DNA of 64,000 nt from NCBI GenBank assembly GCA_943736015.1, contig OX031062.1, forward strand, positions 26,695,462-26,759,461, read 5' to 3'. This document shows, in pieces, positions 9,701-24,700 of the stretch. This stretch comes from Tridacna crocea (taxonomy: Eukaryota > Mollusca > Bivalvia > Cardiida > Cardiidae). Both the position numbers and the translations under genes were made by a program. Below the pieces are notes generated by a model. That model made no database searches, had not been told where the DNA came from, and saw only the letters and a list, made by a program, of their open reading frames with translations. Each line of letters starts with the position of its first letter. The first letter of the stretch is position 1.

Positions 9701-12700
9701 TTCACTAAATGAGTGCAGTGATATTAAATTGGGCTTGCCTTTGGCGAGCTTAACGACACATTTTGGTAGATGAGTTTAAAAAGGGGTTACCTTTGTACTG
9801 TCTCAAACCTTTGAAAGATAAGAAAATTTGAAATTGCTGAATTACTTTGAAAGCAATGGAGGTTATATGATAAGCTACCTTTTTCTGTGTGTTTGATTGT
9901 GTGTGTTTTCGACAGTTTTATGATTTGGGCAAATACCAATTTTCAAAAAGCAGTGGTCCCCCAATTTGGGTGTAATTTATTAGCATTTGTTCATTCTGTA
10001 GCTTCTTACCAAATAGGGCTCTTTCCTGTAGCGTTGTTCCGTTGACAACAGTTGACAGAAAGCTTAATCGTCCGACTATGTGGTAATGTCGTAGTAAATT
10101 AGACGTTTACCCTTTTGCCAATAAATATATCACTTGTTGGTCGTTGTCCTTTTTGTTGGTCTTGCATACAATACAGCCTTGATGCAATTGTTTGATTTTA
10201 AGAAATCAGGTAGGATGTGTATCAGAGATCAGACTGCACGTACTGTTAATTCTGAACTGCATCTGCATCATTCACAAAACTGAATTATGTCACTAATGGT
10301 GGATAAAGTGTAACAATGTAAGCGTTACTTGTTATAAGAGGCCGTTATCAGTGTTCTTGTTCTGATAGCAGTAAGCTCAGCTAACACGGATATAAAGATA
10401 TTGTAGTCATAATTTCGAGTAATGGCATTTATTGCTATAACTGCAATTGGACTACCTTCCACTGAATGCTCATCAGCTGAGTGTGATTGGACATTCATTT
10501 TCTCACTTACAGAAACTGAAGTGTCAAGCAGTGGTAAACCATCACTATCTGAAGGAAGTACCCTAGGAAAGTCTTCTTCGCCTGAAGGAAGTACAACTAA
10601 ATTGACAGCATCATCAGGATCACAAACCCAGCCAAGTTCAAAAAGTGAAGGGACATCTGGACCATCGACCTCTGGTCCAGCAGCACCTCCAGGTGCAACC
10701 ACTGTAGGCCCCCCTGCCACATCTGCAATACTTACCCCTGGCAAATCTCCCTCTCTCAGTGGAAGAACTTCAGCACCAACAACACAACCCAGTAAGAAGC
10801 ATTTTTGATAGTTGTATCATAATCATACTGCTATCGCGAAAATTGAAGTTTATTCAAAGTGACCAAGTACCCAGTAAAGGGGTTTGGATATAGATTGATG
10901 CACAGAAAAAGATTTCCTGTTGAAAGAAATCGACATTTGATGCATTTCGTCGTAATCATGCACAGTTAAAGATATGGTTAAGGTTTAGACGGAGATCCAA
11001 AGTGATAGAGTCAAGTCCTGACCTCGATTTCAGTCTTTCTTTGTAATAATTCACAACGGACGTCCATGTAAGTTATAATTGAGAGATTTCTTGGTAACGA
11101 TCTTGCAAGATTACTTGGTAATGTTTATCTGTTTACTTGGGTGTCTTGTTAAGGTGTTTTTGGGATAAGACCTCTACGACTATTCATACAAAGTCGGAAG
11201 AATAAGAAATGTGTTGTATAAAACTGGCTTGCTTACGGTTAATCAGGTAGATTATGCCACGATTTTGTGAAGTCAAAATCGATGTCATGATATTGCCGAG
11301 GTTGCATCAGATTTTACAGGAATAATCAAGAAAATTGCTAAATGAGGGTTGCATGTAGTAATGCATAACTGTAGGAAATAAAGAGATTGTCGTCTCCTAG
11401 CTGAAAGCTACGTTGATGCTAGTAAGAATTGCCTTAGGCAACTTAGACAAAATAGAGCTGTTCCCATCTTTATTTCCCGTTTGCAGTTGATAAACACTTA
11501 TAGTGTTAGTCCAAGAACGGATACATGGGATGAAGCAAACACATTTGATGGATATGAAAGCATAGTCCTGAGAGGTTGTGAAGAAAGGTACTTTATTCCG
11601 ATGTGCACATTGGATGGTAGGGCAGAAGCGATATAGTTACTGTATGTGGAAAGAATTGGGTATTTCACCATGCAGTTTTTCACTTATGTTTCTAAGTATT
11701 GCCTCCCTTTTGAAGATAAATGACGACAAGCAGGCGTCCACTGTTAAGGATACTACTTTTTATATTCTTCAGAGCAATGTGAACGTCGTTATATTAGCTC
11801 ACCTGACGCGGATGGTGTAAGTGTCAGTATTAAAGACTTTGAGGATGATGTTGAAAGCCTATTGAGCGGAGAAGAGGTGCCAATTCCTAAAGTGAACAAC
11901 GAGTCGGTTTATACGATCACATTGAACCCAGCTGAAGTTGTCATGGATTTTGTTATCACTTTAAGCAACATTGAGTCAGCAACTGTGGACTTCACACGAG
12001 AAGGAGAAGAGGAACCAATTTCGAGGGTAACTTAGTAAAACTTTTTTTTGCCACAGTGACAAAAAATAGTGATTTATTTCATTATTTAATCTTTTATTAA
12101 CAATTATAGTGAATTTTCTGTAAACAAAGGGGAGTAGCAACAATTCTGATATTCTATTTCATGTTTTACTTTTAGATGTGGTACCTTTAATAATATGACA
12201 AATTGTAACAATTTTGATTTAAAGATATTCATGTAATATCGATTGAGAAATAGGTTCTTACAACCTACACTAATCTGTCACGATTCTGCTTCCTGGGAAG
12301 TACACCAGTACTTGTGCCGAGTGTGTAGGCCAATGAAAATCTCAAGTTGACATCCGCTTCTGCGTTTCGAACTTGAGGTGTTATGGTTACAAGGCCGACG
12401 TTCTACCTCACAACGACGGACACCACACAAAGGTTTGCTAGTAACAAGTTTACTCGTATGCGTTAGAAAACTCTAAAGAAAATGGCCAGCAACCCAATTC
12501 TATGCAGCACTTATACATTCTTTTTATTTCCAATGCAATAAAACAATGGTACGGATTTGCATCTACCAACAGAATCTACAGCTTCTTCTCTGTATCTCAA
12601 TTATTTGCCATTTCGAGAATAGTGAAAGTTTTGGAGAGGGTATCCGAAGTTGAACTATATTAGATATGTTATCGTCAGTTTTGTTGTATTCCAGGATATT

Positions 12701-15700
12701 AATGTCCGTGAAGAGCCTTCACCGATAAACGCATTGTCGCCCGAAATTTCTGGTGAACCAGTCCAATTAATTGAAATACGCAATATTGTGCCAACAGAAG
12801 GTCTTCCGGACGATGTAATTCCCACAGTAACTGTCGTATCTTTCACATTGTGTAAGAAGCCCAAAGGTAATGTTATATTCTACTGTTTGAGGGTAGTGTT
12901 TAGTCGCATGTAATTGGAAACTTTGTGGCATATTTCAAATTTCCGACTGAAAAGTGGAACATTTATATCAGACTGAGTGTCTCTGTGTAACACTTAAAAT
13001 ACTTTTTGGTTGGTTCCAGATAGAATTTTTTTCACTAAATGAGTGCAGTGATATTAAATTGGGCTTGCCTTTGGCGAGCTTAACGACACATTTTGGTAGA
13101 TGAGTTTAAAAAGGGGTTACCTTTGTACTGTCTCAAACCTTTGAAAGATAAGAAAATTTGAAATTGCTGAATTACTTTGAAAGCAATGGAGGTTATATGA
13201 TAAGCTACCTTTTTCTGTGTGTTTGATTGTGTGTGTTTTCGACAGTTTTATGATTTGGGCAAATACCAATTTTCAAAAAGCAGTGGTCCCCCAATTTGGG
13301 TGTAATTTATTAGCATTTGTTCATTCTGTAGCTTCTTACCAAATAGGGCTCTTTCCTGTAGCGTTGTTCCGTTGACAACAGTTGACAGAAAGCTTAATCG
13401 TCCGACTATGTGGTAATGTCGTAGTAAATTAGACGTTTACCCTTTTGCCAATAAATATATCACTTGTTGGTCGTTGTCCTTTTTGTTGGTCTTGCATACA
13501 ATACAGCCTTGATGCAATTGTTTGATTTTAAGAAATCAGGTAGGATGTGTATCAGAGATCAGACTGCACGTACTGTTAATTCTGAACTGCATCTGCATCA
13601 TTCACAAAACTGAATTATGTCACTAATGGTGGATAAAGTGTAACAATGTAAGCGTTACTTGTTATAAGAGGCCGTTATCAGTGTTCTTGTTCTGATAGCA
13701 GTAAGCTCAGCTAACACGGATATAAAGATATTGTAGTCATAATTTCGAGTAATGGCATTTATTGCTATAACTGCAATTGGACTACCTTCCACTGAATGCT
13801 CATCAGCTGAGTGTGATTGGACATTCATTTTCTCACTTACAGAAACTGAAGTGTCAAGCAGTGGTAAACCATCACTATCTGAAGGAAGTACCCTAGGAAA
13901 GTCTTCTTCGCCTGAAGGACGTACAACTAAATTGACAGCATCATCAGGATCACAAACCCAGCCAAGTTCAAAAAGTGAAGGGACATCTGGACCATCGACC
14001 TCTGGTCCAGCAGCACCTCCAGGTGCAACCACTGTAGGCCCCCCTGCCACATCTGCAATACTTACCCCTGGCAAATCTCCCTCTCTCAGTGGAAGAACTT
14101 CAGCACCAACAACACAACCCAGTAAGAAGCATTTTTGATAGTTGTATAATAATCATACTGCTATCGCGAAAAACTGAAGTTTATTCAAAGTGACCAAGTA
14201 CCCAGTAAAGGGGTTTGGATATAGATTGATGCACAGAAAAAGATTTCCTGTTGAAAGAAATCGACATTTGATGCATTTCGTCGTAATCATGCACAGTTAA
14301 AGATATGGTTAAGGTTTAGACGGAGATCGAAAGTGATAGAGTCAAGTCCTGACCTCGATTTCAGTCTTTCTTTGTAATAATTCACAACGGACGTCCATTT
14401 AAGTTATAATTGAGAGATTTCTTGGTAACGATCTTGCAAGATTACTTGGTAATGTTTATCTGTTTACTTGGGTGTCTTGTTAAGGTGTTTTTGGGATAAG
14501 ACCTCTACGACTATTCATACAAAGTCGGAAGAATAAGAAATGTGTTGTATAAAACTGGCTTGCTTACGGTTAATCAGGTAGATTATGCCACGATTTTGTG
14601 AAGTCAAAATCGATGTCATGATATTGCCGAGGTTGCATCAGATTTTACAGGAATAATCAAGAAAATTGCTAAATGAGGGTTGCATGTAGTAATGCATAAC
14701 TGTAGGAAATAAAGAGATTGTCGTCTCCTAGCTGAAAGCTACGTTGATGCTAGTAAGAATTGCCTTAGGCAACTTAGACAAAATAGAGCTGTTCCCATCT
14801 TTATTTCCCGTTTGCAGTTGATAAACACTTATAGTGTTAGTCCAAGAACGGATACATGGGATGAAGCAAACACATTTGATGGATATGAAAGCATAGTCCT
14901 GAGAGGTTGTGAAGAAAGGTACTTTATTCCGATGTGCACATTGGATGGTAGGGCAGAAGCGATATAGTTACTGTATGTGGAAAGAATTGGGTATTTCACC
15001 ATGCAGTTTTTCACTTATGTTTCTAAGTATTGCCTCCCTTTTGAAGATAAATGACGACAAGCAGGCGTCCACTGTTAAGGATACTACTTTTTATATTCTT
15101 CAGAGCAATGTGAACGTCGTTATATTAGCTCACCTGACGCGGATGGTGTAAGTGTCAGTATTAAAGACTTTGAGGATGATGTTGAAAGCCTATTGAGCGG
15201 AGAAGAGGTGCCAATTCCTAAAGTGAACAACGAGTCGGTTTATACGATCACATTGAACCCAGCTGAAGTTGTCATGGATTTTGTTATCACTTTAAGCAAC
15301 ATTGAGTCAGCAACTGTGGACTTCACACGAGAAGGAGAAGAGGAACCAATTTCGAGGGTAACTTAGTAAAACTTTTTTTTGCCACAGTGACAAAAAATAG
15401 TGATTTATTTCATTATTTAATCTTTTATTAACAATTATAGTGAATTTTCTGTAAACAAAGGGGAGTAGCAACAATTCTGATATTCTATTTCATGTTTTAC
15501 TTTTAGATGTGGTACCTTTAATAATATGACAAATTGTAACAATTTTGATTTAAAGATATTCATGTAATATCGATTGAGAAATAAGTTCTTACAACCTACA
15601 CTAATCTGTCACGATTCTGCTTCCTGGGAAGTACACCAGTACTTGTGCCGAGTGTGTAGGCCAATGAAAATCTCAAGTTGACACCCGCTTCTGGGTTTCG

Positions 15701-18700
15701 AACTTGAGGTGTTATGGTTACAAGGCCGACGTTCTACCTCACAACGACGGACACCACACAAAGGTTTGCTAGTAACAAGTTTACTCGTATGCGTTAGAAA
15801 ACTCTAAAGAAAATGGCCAGCAACCCAATTCTATGCAGCACTTATACATTCTTTTTATTTCCAATGCAATAAAACAATGGTACGGATTTGCATCTACCAA
15901 CAGAATCTACAGCTTCTTCTCTGTATCTCAATTATTTGCCATTTCGAGAATAGTGAAAGTTTTGGAGAGGGTATCCGAAGTTGAACTATATTAGATATGT
16001 TATCGTCAGTTTTGTTGTATTCCAGGATATTAATGTCCGTGAAGAGCCTTCACCGATAAACGCATTGTCGCCCGAAATTTCTGGTGAACCAGTCCAATTA
16101 ATTGAAATACGCAATATTGTGCCAACAGAAGGTCTTCCGGACGATGTAATTCCCACAGTAACTGTCGTATCTTTCACATTGTGTAAGAAGCCCAAAGGTA
16201 ATGTTATATTCTACTGTTTGAGGGTAGTGTTTAGTCGCATGTAATTGGAAACTTTGTGGCATATTTCAAATTTCCGACTGAAAAGTGGAACATTTATATC
16301 AGACTGAGTGTCTCTGTGTAACACTTAAAATACTTTTTGGTTGGTTCCAGATAGAATTTTTTTCACTAAATGAGTGCAGTGATATTAAATTGGGCTTGCC
16401 TTTGGCGAGCTTAACGACACATTTTGGTAGATGAGTTTAAAAAGGGGTTACCTTTGTACTGTCTCAAACCTTTGAAAGATAAGAAAATTTGAAATTGCTG
16501 AATTACTTTGAAAGCAATGGAGGTTATATGATAAGCTACCTTTTTCTGTGTGTTTGATTGTGTGTGTTTTCGACAGTTTTATGATTTGGGCAAATACCAA
16601 TTTTCAAAAAGCAGTGGTCCCCCAATTTGGGTGTAATTTATTAGCATTTGTTCATTCTGTAGCTTCTTACCAAATAGGGCTCTTTCCTGTAGCGTTGTTC
16701 CGTTGACAACAGTTGACAGAAAGCTTAATCGTCCGACTATGTGGTAATGTCGTAGTAAATTAGACGTTTACCCTTTTGCCAATAAATATATCACTTGTTG
16801 GTCGTTGTCCTTTTTGTTGGTCTTGCATACAATACAGCCTTGATGCAATTGTTTGATTTTAAGAAATCAGGTAGGATGTGTATCAGAGATCAGACTGCAC
16901 GTACTGTTAATTCTGAACTGCATCTGCATCATTCACAAAACTGAATTATGTCACTAATGGTGGATAAAGTGTAACAATGTAAGCGTTACTTGTTATAAGA
17001 GGCCGTTATCAGTGTTCTTGTTCTGATAGCAGTAAGCTCAGCTAACACGGATATAAAGATATTGTAGTCATAATTTCGAGTAATGGCATTTATTGCTATA
17101 ACTGCAATTGGACTACCTTCCACTGAATGCTCATCAGCTGAGTGTGATTGGACATTCATTTTCTCACTTACAGAAACTGAAGTGTCAAGCAGTGGTAAAC
17201 CATCACTATCTGAAGGAAGTACCCTAGGAAAGTCTTCTTCGCCTGAAGGACGTACAACTAAATTGACAGCATCATCAGGATCACAAACCCAGCCAAGTTC
17301 AAAAAGTGAAGGGACATCTGGACCATCGACCTCTGGTCCAGCAGCACCTCCAGGTGCAACCACTGTAGGCCCCCCTGCCACATCTGCAATACTTACCCCT
17401 GGCAAATCTCCCTCTCTCAGTGGAAGAACTTCAGCACCAACAACACAACCCAGTAAGAAGCATTTTTGATAGTTGTATCATAATCATACTGCTATCGCGA
17501 AAAACTGAAGTTTATTCAAAGTGACCAAGTACCCAGTAAAGGGGTTTGGATATAGATTGATGCACAGAAAAAGATTTCCTGTTGAAAGAAATCGACATTT
17601 GATGCATTTCGTCGTAATCATGCACAGTTAAAGATATGGTTAAGGTTTAGACGGAGATCGAAAGTGATAGAGTCAAGTCCTGACCTCGATTTCAGTCTTT
17701 CTTTGTAATAATTCACAACGGACGTCCATGTAAGTTATAATTGAGAGATTTCTTGGTAACGATCTTGCAAGATTACTTGGTAATGTTTATCTGTTTACTT
17801 GGGTGTCTTGTTAAGGTGTTTTTGGGATAAGACCTCTACGACTATTCATACAAAGTCGGAAGAATAAGAAATGTGTTGTATAAAACTGGCTTGCTTACGG
17901 TTAATCAGGTAGATTATGCCACGATTTTGTGAAGTCAAAATCGATGTCATGATATTGCCGAGGTTGCATCAGATTTTACAGGAATAATCAAGAAAATTGC
18001 TAAATGAGGGTTGCATGTAGTAATGCATAACTGTAGGAAATAAAGAGATTGTCGTCTCCTAGCTGAAAGCTACGTTGATGCTAGTAAGAATTGCCTTAGG
18101 CAACTTAGACAAAATAGAGCTGTTCCCATCTTTATTTCCCGTTTGCAGTTGATAAACACTTATAGTGTTAGTCCAAGAACGGATACATGGGATGAAGCAA
18201 ACACATTTGATGGATATGAAAGCATAGTCCTGAGAGGTTGTGAAGAAAGGTACTTTATTCCGATGTGCACATTGGATGGTAGGGCAGAAGCGATATAGTT
18301 ACTGTATGTGGAAAGAATTGGGTATTTCACCATGCAGTTTTTCACTTATGTTTCTAAGTATTGCCTCCCTTTTGAAGATAAATGACGACAAGCAGGCGTC
18401 CACTGTTAAGGATACTACTTTTTATATTCTTCAGAGCAATGTGAACGTCGTTATATTAGCTCACCTGACGCGGATGGTGTAAGTGTCAGTATTAAAGACT
18501 TTGAGGATGATGTTGAAAGCCTATTGAGCGGAGAAGAGGTGCCAATTCCTAAAGTGAACAACGAGTCGGTTTATACGATCACATTGAACCCAGCTGAAGT
18601 TGTCATGGATTTTGTTATCACTTTAAGCAACATTGAGTCAGCAACTGTGGACTTCACACGAGAAGGAGAAGAGGAACCAATTTCGAGGGTAACTTAGTAA

Positions 18701-21700
18701 AACTTTTTTTTGCCACAGTGACAAAAAATAGTGATTTATTTCATTATTTAATCTTTTATTAACAATTATAGTGAATTTTCTGTAAACAAAGGGGAGTAGC
18801 AACAATTCTGATATTCTATTTCATGTTTTACTTTTAGATGTGGTACCTTTAATAATATGACAAATTGTAACAATTTTGATTTAAAGATATTCATGTAATA
18901 TCGATTGAGAAATAAGTTCTTACAACCTACACTAATCTGTCACGATTCTGCTTCCTGGGAAGTACACCAGTACTTGTGCCGAGTGTGTAGGCCAATGAAA
19001 ATCTCAAGTTGACACCCGCTTCTGGGTTTCGAACTTGAGGTGTTATGGTTACAAGGCCGACGTTCTACCTCACAACGACGGACACCACACAAAGGTTTGC
19101 TAGTAACAAGTTTACTCGTATGCGTTAGAAAACTCTAAAGAAAATGGCCAGCAACCCAATTCTATGCAGCACTTATACATTCTTTTTATTTCCAATGCAA
19201 TAAAACAATGGTACGGATTTGCATCTACCAACAGAATCTACAGCTTCTTCTCTGTATCTCAATTATTTGCCATTTCGAGAATAGTGAAAGTTTTGGAGAG
19301 GGTATCCGAAGTTGAACTATATTAGATATGTTATCGTCAGTTTTGTTGTATTCCAGGATATTAATGTCCGTGAAGAGCCTTCACCGATAAACGCATTGTC
19401 GCCCGAAATTTCTGGTGAACCAGTCCAATTAATTGAAATACGCAATATTGTGCCAACAGAAGGTCTTCCGGACGATGTAATTCCCACAGTAACTGTCGTA
19501 TCTTTCACATTGTGTAAGAAGCCCAAAGGTAATGTTATATTCTACTGTTTGAGGGTAGTGTTTAGTCGCATGTAATTGGAAACTTTGTGGCATATTTCAA
19601 ATTTCCGACTGAAAAGTGGAACATTTATATCAGACTGAGTGTCTCTGTGTAACACTTAAAATACTTTTTGGTTGGTTCCAGATAGAATTTTTTTCACTAA
19701 ATGAGTGCAGTGATATTAAATTGGGCTTGCCTTTGGCGAGCTTAACGACACATTTTGGTAGATGAGTTTAAAAAGGGGTTACCTTTGTACTGTCTCAAAC
19801 CTTTGAAAGATAAGAAAATTTGAAATTGCTGAATTACTTTGAAAGCAATGGAGGTTATATGATAAGCTACCTTTTTCTGTGTGTTTGATTGTGTGTGTTT
19901 TCGACAGTTTTATGATTTGGGCAAATACCAATTTTCAAAAAGCAGTGGTCCCCCAATTTGGGTGTAATTTATTAGCATTTGTTCATTCTGTAGCTTCTTA
20001 CCAAATAGGGCTCTTTCCTGTAGCGTTGTTCCGTTGACAACAGTTGACAGAAAGCTTAATCGTCCGACTATGTGGTAATGTCGTAGTAAATTAGACGTTT
20101 ACCCTTTTGCCAATAAATATATCACTTGTTGGTCGTTGTCCTTTTTGTTGGTCTTGCATACAATACAGCCTTGATGCAATTGTTTGATTTTAAGAAATCA
20201 GGTAGGATGTGTATCAGAGATCAGACTGCACGTACTGTTAATTCTGAACTGCATCTGCATCATTCACAAAACTGAATTATGTCACTAATGGTGGATAAAG
20301 TGTAACAATGTAAGCGTTACTTGTTATAAGAGGCCGTTATCAGTGTTCTTGTTCTGATAGCAGTAAGCTCAGCTAACACGGATATAAAGATATTGTAGTC
20401 ATAATTTCGAGTAATGGCATTTATTGCTATAACTGCAATTGGACTACCTTCCACTGAATGCTCATCAGCTGAGTGTGATTGGACATTCATTTTCTCACTT
20501 ACAGAAACTGAAGTGTCAAGCAGTGGTAAACCATCACTATCTGAAGGAAGTACCCTAGGAAAGTCTTCTTCGCCTGAAGGAAGTACAACTAAATTGACAG
20601 CATCATCAGGATCACAAACCCAGCCAAGTTCAAAAAGTGAAGGGACATCTGGACCATCGACCTCTGGTCCAGCAGCACCTCCAGGTGCAACCACTGTAGG
20701 CCCCCCTGCCACATCTGCAATACTTACCCCTGGCAAATCTCCCTCTCTCAGTGGAAGAACTTCAGCACCAACAACACAACCCAGTAAGAAGCATTTTTGA
20801 TAGTTGTATCATAATCATACTGCTATCGCGAAAATTGAAGTTTATTCAAAGTGACCAAGTACCCAGTAAAGGGGTTTGGATATAGATTGATGCACAGAAA
20901 AAGATTTCCTGTTGAAAGAAATCGACATTTGATGCATTTCGTCGTAATCATGCACAGTTAAAGATATGGTTAAGGTTTAGACGGAGATCCAAAGTGATAG
21001 AGTCAAGTCCTGACCTCGATTTCAGTCTTTCTTTGTAATAATTCACAACGGACGTCCATGTAAGTTATAATTGAGAGATTTCTTGGTAACGATCTTGCAA
21101 GATTACTTGGTAATGTTTATCTGTTTACTTGGGTGTCTTGTTAAGGTGTTTTTGGGATAAGACCTCTACGACTATTCATACAAAGTCGGAAGAATAAGAA
21201 ATGTGTTGTATAAAACTGGCTTGCTTACGGTTAATCAGGTAGATTATGCCACGATTTTGTGAAGTCAAAATCGATGTCATGATATTGCCGAGGTTGCATC
21301 AGATTTTACAGGAATAATCAAGAAAATTGCTAAATGAGGGTTGCATGTAGTAATGCATAACTGTAGGAAATAAAGAGATTGTCGTCTCCTAGCTGAAAGC
21401 TACGTTGATGCTAGTAAGAATTGCCTTAGGCAACTTAGACAAAATAGAGCTGTTCCCATCTTTATTTCCCGTTTGCAGTTGATAAACACTTATAGTGTTA
21501 GTCCAAGAACGGATACATGGGATGAAGCAAACACATTTGATGGATATGAAAGCATAGTCCTGAGAGGTTGTGAAGAAAGGTACTTTATTCCGATGTGCAC
21601 ATTGGATGGTAGGGCAGAAGCGATATAGTTACTGTATGTGGAAAGAATTGGGTATTTCACCATGCAGTTTTTCACTTATGTTTCTAAGTATTGCCTCCCT

Positions 21701-24700
21701 TTTGAAGATAAATGACGACAAGCAGGCGTCCACTGTTAAGGATACTACTTTTTATATTCTTCAGAGCAATGTGAACGTCGTTATATTAGCTCACCTGACG
21801 CGGATGGTGTAAGTGTCAGTATTAAAGACTTTGAGGATGATGTTGAAAGCCTATTGAGCGGAGAAGAGGTGCCAATTCCTAAAGTGAACAACGAGTCGGT
21901 TTATACGATCACATTGAACCCAGCTGAAGTTGTCATGGATTTTGTTATCACTTTAAGCAACATTGAGTCAGCAACTGTGGACTTCACACGAGAAGGAGAA
22001 GAGGAACCAATTTCGAGGGTAACTTAGTAAAACTTTTTTTTGCCACAGTGACAAAAAATAGTGATTTATTTCATTATTTAATCTTTTATTAACAATTATA
22101 GTGAATTTTCTGTAAACAAAGGGGAGTAGCAACAATTCTGATATTCTATTTCATGTTTTACTTTTAGATGTGGTACCTTTAATAATATGACAAATTGTAA
22201 CAATTTTGATTTAAAGATATTCATGTAATATCGATTGAGAAATAGGTTCTTACAACCTACACTAATCTGTCACGATTCTGCTTCCTGGGAAGTACACCAG
22301 TACTTGTGCCGAGTGTGTAGGCCAATGAAAATCTCAAGTTGACATCCGCTTCTGCGTTTCGAACTTGAGGTGTTATGGTTACAAGGCCGACGTTCTACCT
22401 CACAACGACGGACACCACACAAAGGTTTGCTAGTAACAAGTTTACTCGTATGCGTTAGAAAACTCTAAAGAAAATGGCCAGCAACCCAATTCTATGCAGC
22501 ACTTATACATTCTTTTTATTTCCAATGCAATAAAACAATGGTACGGATTTGCATCTACCAACAGAATCTACAGCTTCTTCTCTGTATCTCAATTATTTGC
22601 CATTTCGAGAATAGTGAAAGTTTTGGAGAGGGTATCCGAAGTTGAACTATATTAGATATGTTATCGTCAGTTTTGTTGTATTCCAGGATATTAATGTCCG
22701 TGAAGAGCCTTCACCGATAAACGCATTGTCGCCCGAAATTTCTGGTGAACCAGTCCAATTAATTGAAATACGCAATATTGTGCCAACAGAAGGTCTTCCG
22801 GACGATGTAATTCCCACAGTAACTGTCGTATCTTTCACATTGTGTAAGAAGCCCAAAGGTAATGTTATATTCTACTGTTTGAGGGTAGTGTTTAGTCGCA
22901 TGTAATTGGAAACTTTGTGGCATATTTCAAATTTCCGACTGAAAAGTGGAACATTTATATCAGACTGAGTGTCTCTGTGTAACACTTAAAATACTTTTTG
23001 GTTGGTTCCAGATAGAATTTTTTTCACTAAATGAGTGCAGTGATATTAAATTGGGCTTGCCTTTGGCGAGCTTAACGACACATTTTGGTAGATGAGTTTA
23101 AAAAGGGGTTACCTTTGTACTGTCTCAAACCTTTGAAAGATAAGAAAATTTGAAATTGCTGAATTACTTTGAAAGCAATGGAGGTTATATGATAAGCTAC
23201 CTTTTTCTGTGTGTTTGATTGTGTGTGTTTTCGACAGTTTTATGATTTGGGCAAATACCAATTTTCAAAAAGCAGTGGTCCCCCAATTTGGGTGTAATTT
23301 ATTAGCATTTGTTCATTCTGTAGCTTCTTACCAAATAGGGCTCTTTCCTGTAGCGTTGTTCCGTTGACAACAGTTGACAGAAAGCTTAATCGTCCGACTA
23401 TGTGGTAATGTCGTAGTAAATTAGACGTTTACCCTTTTGCCAATAAATATATCACTTGTTGGTCGTTGTCCTTTTTGTTGGTCTTGCATACAATACAGCC
23501 TTGATGCAATTGTTTGATTTTAAGAAATCAGGTAGGATGTGTATCAGAGATCAGACTGCACGTACTGTTAATTCTGAACTGCATCTGCATCATTCACAAA
23601 ACTGAATTATGTCACTAATGGTGGATAAAGTGTAACAATGTAAGCGTTACTTGTTATAAGAGGCCGTTATCAGTGTTCTTGTTCTGATAGCAGTAAGCTC
23701 AGCTAACACGGATATAAAGATATTGTAGTCATAATTTCGAGTAATGGCATTTATTGCTATAACTGCAATTGGACTACCTTCCACTGAATGCTCATCAGCT
23801 GAGTGTGATTGGACATTCATTTTCTCACTTACAGAAACTGAAGTGTCAAGCAGTGGTAAACCATCACTATCTGAAGGAAGTACCCTAGGAAAGTCTTCTT
23901 CGCCTGAAGGACGTACAACTAAATTGACAGCATCATCAGGATCACAAACCCAGCCAAGTTCAAAAAGTGAAGGGACATCTGGACCATCGACCTCTGGTCC
24001 AGCAGCACCTCCAGGTGCAACCACTGTAGGCCCCCCTGCCACATCTGCAATACTTACCCCTGGCAAATCTCCCTCTCTCAGTGGAAGAACTTCAGCACCA
24101 ACAACACAACCCAGTAAGAAGCATTTTTGATAGTTGTATAATAATCATACTGCTATCGCGAAAAACTGAAGTTTATTCAAAGTGACCAAGTACCCAGTAA
24201 AGGGGTTTGGATATAGATTGATGCACAGAAAAAGATTTCCTGTTGAAAGAAATCGACATTTGATGCATTTCGTCGTAATCATGCACAGTTAAAGATATGG
24301 TTAAGGTTTAGACGGAGATCGAAAGTGATAGAGTCAAGTCCTGACCTCGATTTCAGTCTTTCTTTGTAATAATTCACAACGGACGTCCATTTAAGTTATA
24401 ATTGAGAGATTTCTTGGTAACGATCTTGCAAGATTACTTGGTAATGTTTATCTGTTTACTTGGGTGTCTTGTTAAGGTGTTTTTGGGATAAGACCTCTAC
24501 GACTATTCATACAAAGTCGGAAGAATAAGAAATGTGTTGTATAAAACTGGCTTGCTTACGGTTAATCAGGTAGATTATGCCACGATTTTGTGAAGTCAAA
24601 ATCGATGTCATGATATTGCCGAGGTTGCATCAGATTTTACAGGAATAATCAAGAAAATTGCTAAATGAGGGTTGCATGTAGTAATGCATAACTGTAGGAA

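Larger units (their letters stand above)
9993..19984. repeat. Higher-order repeat, first alpha-beta-gamma trimer (copies 4-6)
   Basis: Copies 4, 5 and 6 (3,330 + 3,331 + 3,331 = 9,992 bp) carry alpha, beta and gamma markers in order. The next 9,992 bp repeat this order with no difference at any site I tracked. The trimer therefore moved as a unit after the types had diverged. Confidence 0.75.
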